Positions 6,169 to 7,793 of a stretch of 7,793 nucleotides of DNA are shown here, piece by piece. Source of the DNA: an uncultured Romboutsia sp. (GTDB taxonomy: Bacteria > Bacillota > Clostridia > Peptostreptococcales > Peptostreptococcaceae). Both the position numbers and the translations under genes were made by a program. The notes beneath the pieces were generated by a model, which was not told the origin of the DNA, did not search any database, and saw only the letters and a list, made by a program, of their open reading frames with translations. The stretch is taken from assembly GCA_937907205.1 (NCBI GenBank), contig CALESE010000132.1:1-7793 (forward strand), written 5' to 3'. The stretch's first letter is position 1. Each line of letters opens with the position of its first letter.

Positions 6169-7707
6169 ATGTCAAAGGTTGCAAAAACTACAGTATTAAT
6201 AATGGCTTTGACGATTTTTTCTAAATTTTTAGGATTAATAAGAGAACAAGTCTTAGCAGCTTCTTATGGGACAGGTATTTATGCAGAAGCATACGTAACG
6301 GCTATGAAGATACCTACAGTATTATTAGCAGCTATAGGAGGAGCTATAGCTACAAGTTTGATACCTATATATAGTAAGATTAATGAAAATAAAGGAAAAG
6401 AAGAAGCACAAAAATTTATATGTAATTTAGTTAATATAGTAAGTTTGTTAACTTTTATAATAGTTGTACTAGGTCTTATATTTACAGAACCACTAGTGAA
6501 AGTATTTGCTATTGGATTTGAAGGTCAAAAACTTGCTATAACTATGAATTTTGTAAGAATTATATTATGGGCAGTAATGTTTATAGGTATAAATAATATT
6601 ATTGTTGGATACTTACAATTAAATAATAACTTTACTATACCAGCTTTAATAGGTATACCATACAACATAATAATAATAAGCGCTATATTTTTAAGTACAA
6701 AAACTAATCCTTATGTTTTAATAATAGGGTCTTTAATAGCACTTATCTCACAAGTAGCATTTCAGCTTCCAGCAGTTAAGAAAACTGGATTAAAATATAC
6801 TTTTAAAATAAACCTAAAAGATGAAAATGTAAAGAGTATGATAACTCTTGTTCTTCCAGTACTAATTGGTGTTGGAGTAGAACAAATAAACACATTGATA
6901 GATGGAACACTAGCCACTACATTTGGTGGTGGTGTAGTAGCAGCATTTAACTATGCAAATAGATTATATGGGTTTGTATCAGCAATATTTGTAAGTAGTT
7001 TACTATCAGTTGTTTATCCAATGATGGCAAAAATTTCAGCATCAAATGATGATGTAGCTTTTAAGGAATATATAAAAAATACAATGAATATTATAATAAT
7101 ATTTATGGTACCTATATGCGTTGGAACTATAGTATTGGCAGATCCAATAGTAAAGATATTATTCCAAAGAGGACAATTTAATGCTAAAGATACAATAATG
7201 ACAGCTAATATATTAATGGTTTATATTATAGGAATAATAGCATTTTCTTTAAGAAATGTAATGTCTAGAGCATTTTATTCATTGCATGATACAAAAACTC
7301 CTATGATAAATGGAGCAATAGCAATAGTATTTAATATAATATTAAACTTTGTACTATCTAAGTATATGGGATATATAGGATTAGCTGTTGCAACAACTAT
7401 AGCTGCATTTATAGGACTATTATTATTTATCGTAAGTCTTCAAAGAAAGATTGGAAACTTTGGAATTAAAAAAATTATTGCAACATCTTTAAAATCACTA
7501 ATTGCAGCAACTATTATGGGGATAGTTACTAGTATATGTTTTAATAAATTAAGTATTATACTAGGAAGTGGTTTTATAAAGGAAGTATTTACACTAGGTG
7601 GATCTATAATTATAGGGGCATTATCTTATGGAATAATAGTTACTATACTTAGAGTAGATGAGGCAAAGTATATTTTAGACATTGTTAAAAATAAAATAAA
7701 AAGATAA
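6169..7707 (+). CDS. murJ: MurJ/MviN-type lipid-linked oligosaccharide flippase
   Basis: A polytopic membrane protein of 512 residues in the MOP exporter superfamily, which flips undecaprenyl-diphosphate-linked saccharides to the outer face. The whole length is made of hydrophobic spans with short loops, consistent with the 14 helices of MurJ. The family signature FLGLIREQVLAASYGTG (20-36) contains the conserved R25. Other conserved blocks are GGAIATSLIPIYS (57-69), FQRGQFNAKDT (332-342) and SRAFYSLHDTKTPM (366-379). AAGGAG at 6157-6162 supports the start, and the gene follows licD by 22 bases, so the two are co-transcribed. The protein could be the main lipid II flippase or a dedicated flippase for the polymer built here. 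Position beside polymer genes favours the second, but motifs alone do not separate them. No Wzy polymerase or ABC exporter is in the window, so this is the only visible export step. Confidence 0.9.
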   Translation: MSKVAKTTVLIMALTIFSKFLGLIREQVLAASYGTGIYAEAYVTAMKIPTVLLAAIGGAIATSLIPIYSKINENKGKEEAQKFICNLVNIVSLLTFIIVVLGLIFTEPLVKVFAIGFEGQKLAITMNFVRIILWAVMFIGINNIIVGYLQLNNNFTIPALIGIPYNIIIISAIFLSTKTNPYVLIIGSLIALISQVAFQLPAVKKTGLKYTFKINLKDENVKSMITLVLPVLIGVGVEQINTLIDGTLATTFGGGVVAAFNYANRLYGFVSAIFVSSLLSVVYPMMAKISASNDDVAFKEYIKNTMNIIIIFMVPICVGTIVLADPIVKILFQRGQFNAKDTIMTANILMVYIIGIIAFSLRNVMSRAFYSLHDTKTPMINGAIAIVFNIILNFVLSKYMGYIGLAVATTIAAFIGLLLFIVSLQRKIGNFGIKKIIATSLKSLIAATIMGIVTSICFNKLSIILGSGFIKEVFTLGGSIIIGALSYGIIVTILRVDEAKYILDIVKNKIKR

Positions 7708-7734
7708 ATAGATGAAATGAATAAGTATTACCTT

Positions 7735-7774
7735 AAAAAATACATTTATATGATTAATATAAATGTATTTTTTT
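7735..7774 (+). terminator. Intrinsic terminator after murJ, possibly bidirectional
   Basis: Bases 7735-7751 pair perfectly with 7757-7773 (17 bp) around the loop GATTA, ending in a seven-T run (7768-7774). The A-run on the left arm (7735-7740) would give a matching U-tract on the minus strand, so it may also stop a convergent gene entering from the right. A further short inverted pair, CCTTAA (7731-7736) and TTAAGG (7780-7785), flanks it. It lies 27 bases after the murJ stop and closes the second unit. Confidence 0.85.
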
Positions 7775-7793
7775 ATATATTAAGGAATTATTA

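Noticed and set aside
1..7793. Mobile elements, CRISPR repeats, tRNA or rRNA genes, and long minus-strand genes
   Set aside because: I saw no transposase, spaced direct repeats or RNA-gene signatures. The + strand is filled by seven well-supported genes, so minus-strand frames are shadows.

Overview
The window reads as an AT-rich, low-GC Gram-positive genome of the clostridial type. Codons are strongly A/T-ending (ATA, AGA, TTA dominate), most genes have GGAG-type ribosome binding sites, and hairpins with U-tracts act as terminators. The gene set (two TuaG-type glycosyltransferases, a CDP-glycerol glycerophosphotransferase-like enzyme, UDP-glucose dehydrogenase, LicD and a MurJ/MviN flippase) recalls the cell-surface phosphopolymer loci of Peptostreptococcaceae such as Clostridioides difficile (the PS-II/anionic polymer region). 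That placement is by memory of gene content, not by a search. All seven large genes lie on the + strand.

Layout. Positions 1-38 hold the last codons of an unidentified upstream gene, closed by an intrinsic terminator at 43-85. A tight run of five genes follows: TuaG-like GT2 (123-899), a divergent GT2 (924-1736), a TagB/TagF-type phosphotransferase (1761-2960), a second TuaG-like GT2 (2996-3748) and UDP-glucose 6-dehydrogenase (3811-5106). The 236-base gap at 5107-5342 is the most informative non-coding stretch. It has a very small ORF behind a strong ribosome binding site, a nested hairpin that probably terminates the first operon, and a near-consensus extended -10 sigma-A promoter. That promoter drives a second, two-gene unit: licD-like (5343-6146) and murJ/mviN-like (6169-7707). 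A 17-bp terminator hairpin closes the window.

How the genes fit together (inference). The dehydrogenase supplies UDP-glucuronate (or a related uronate). The three GT2 enzymes add sugars to a lipid-linked repeat unit on the inner face of the membrane. The TagF-like and LicD-like enzymes add or link phosphate-containing groups. The MOP-family flippase carries the lipid-linked unit, or lipid II, across the membrane. The likely product is a teichuronic- or teichoic-like anionic wall polymer. No mobile element, CRISPR array, tRNA or rRNA was seen, and no wholly new system: the locus is a variant of a known kind, with a few regulatory details worth checking.
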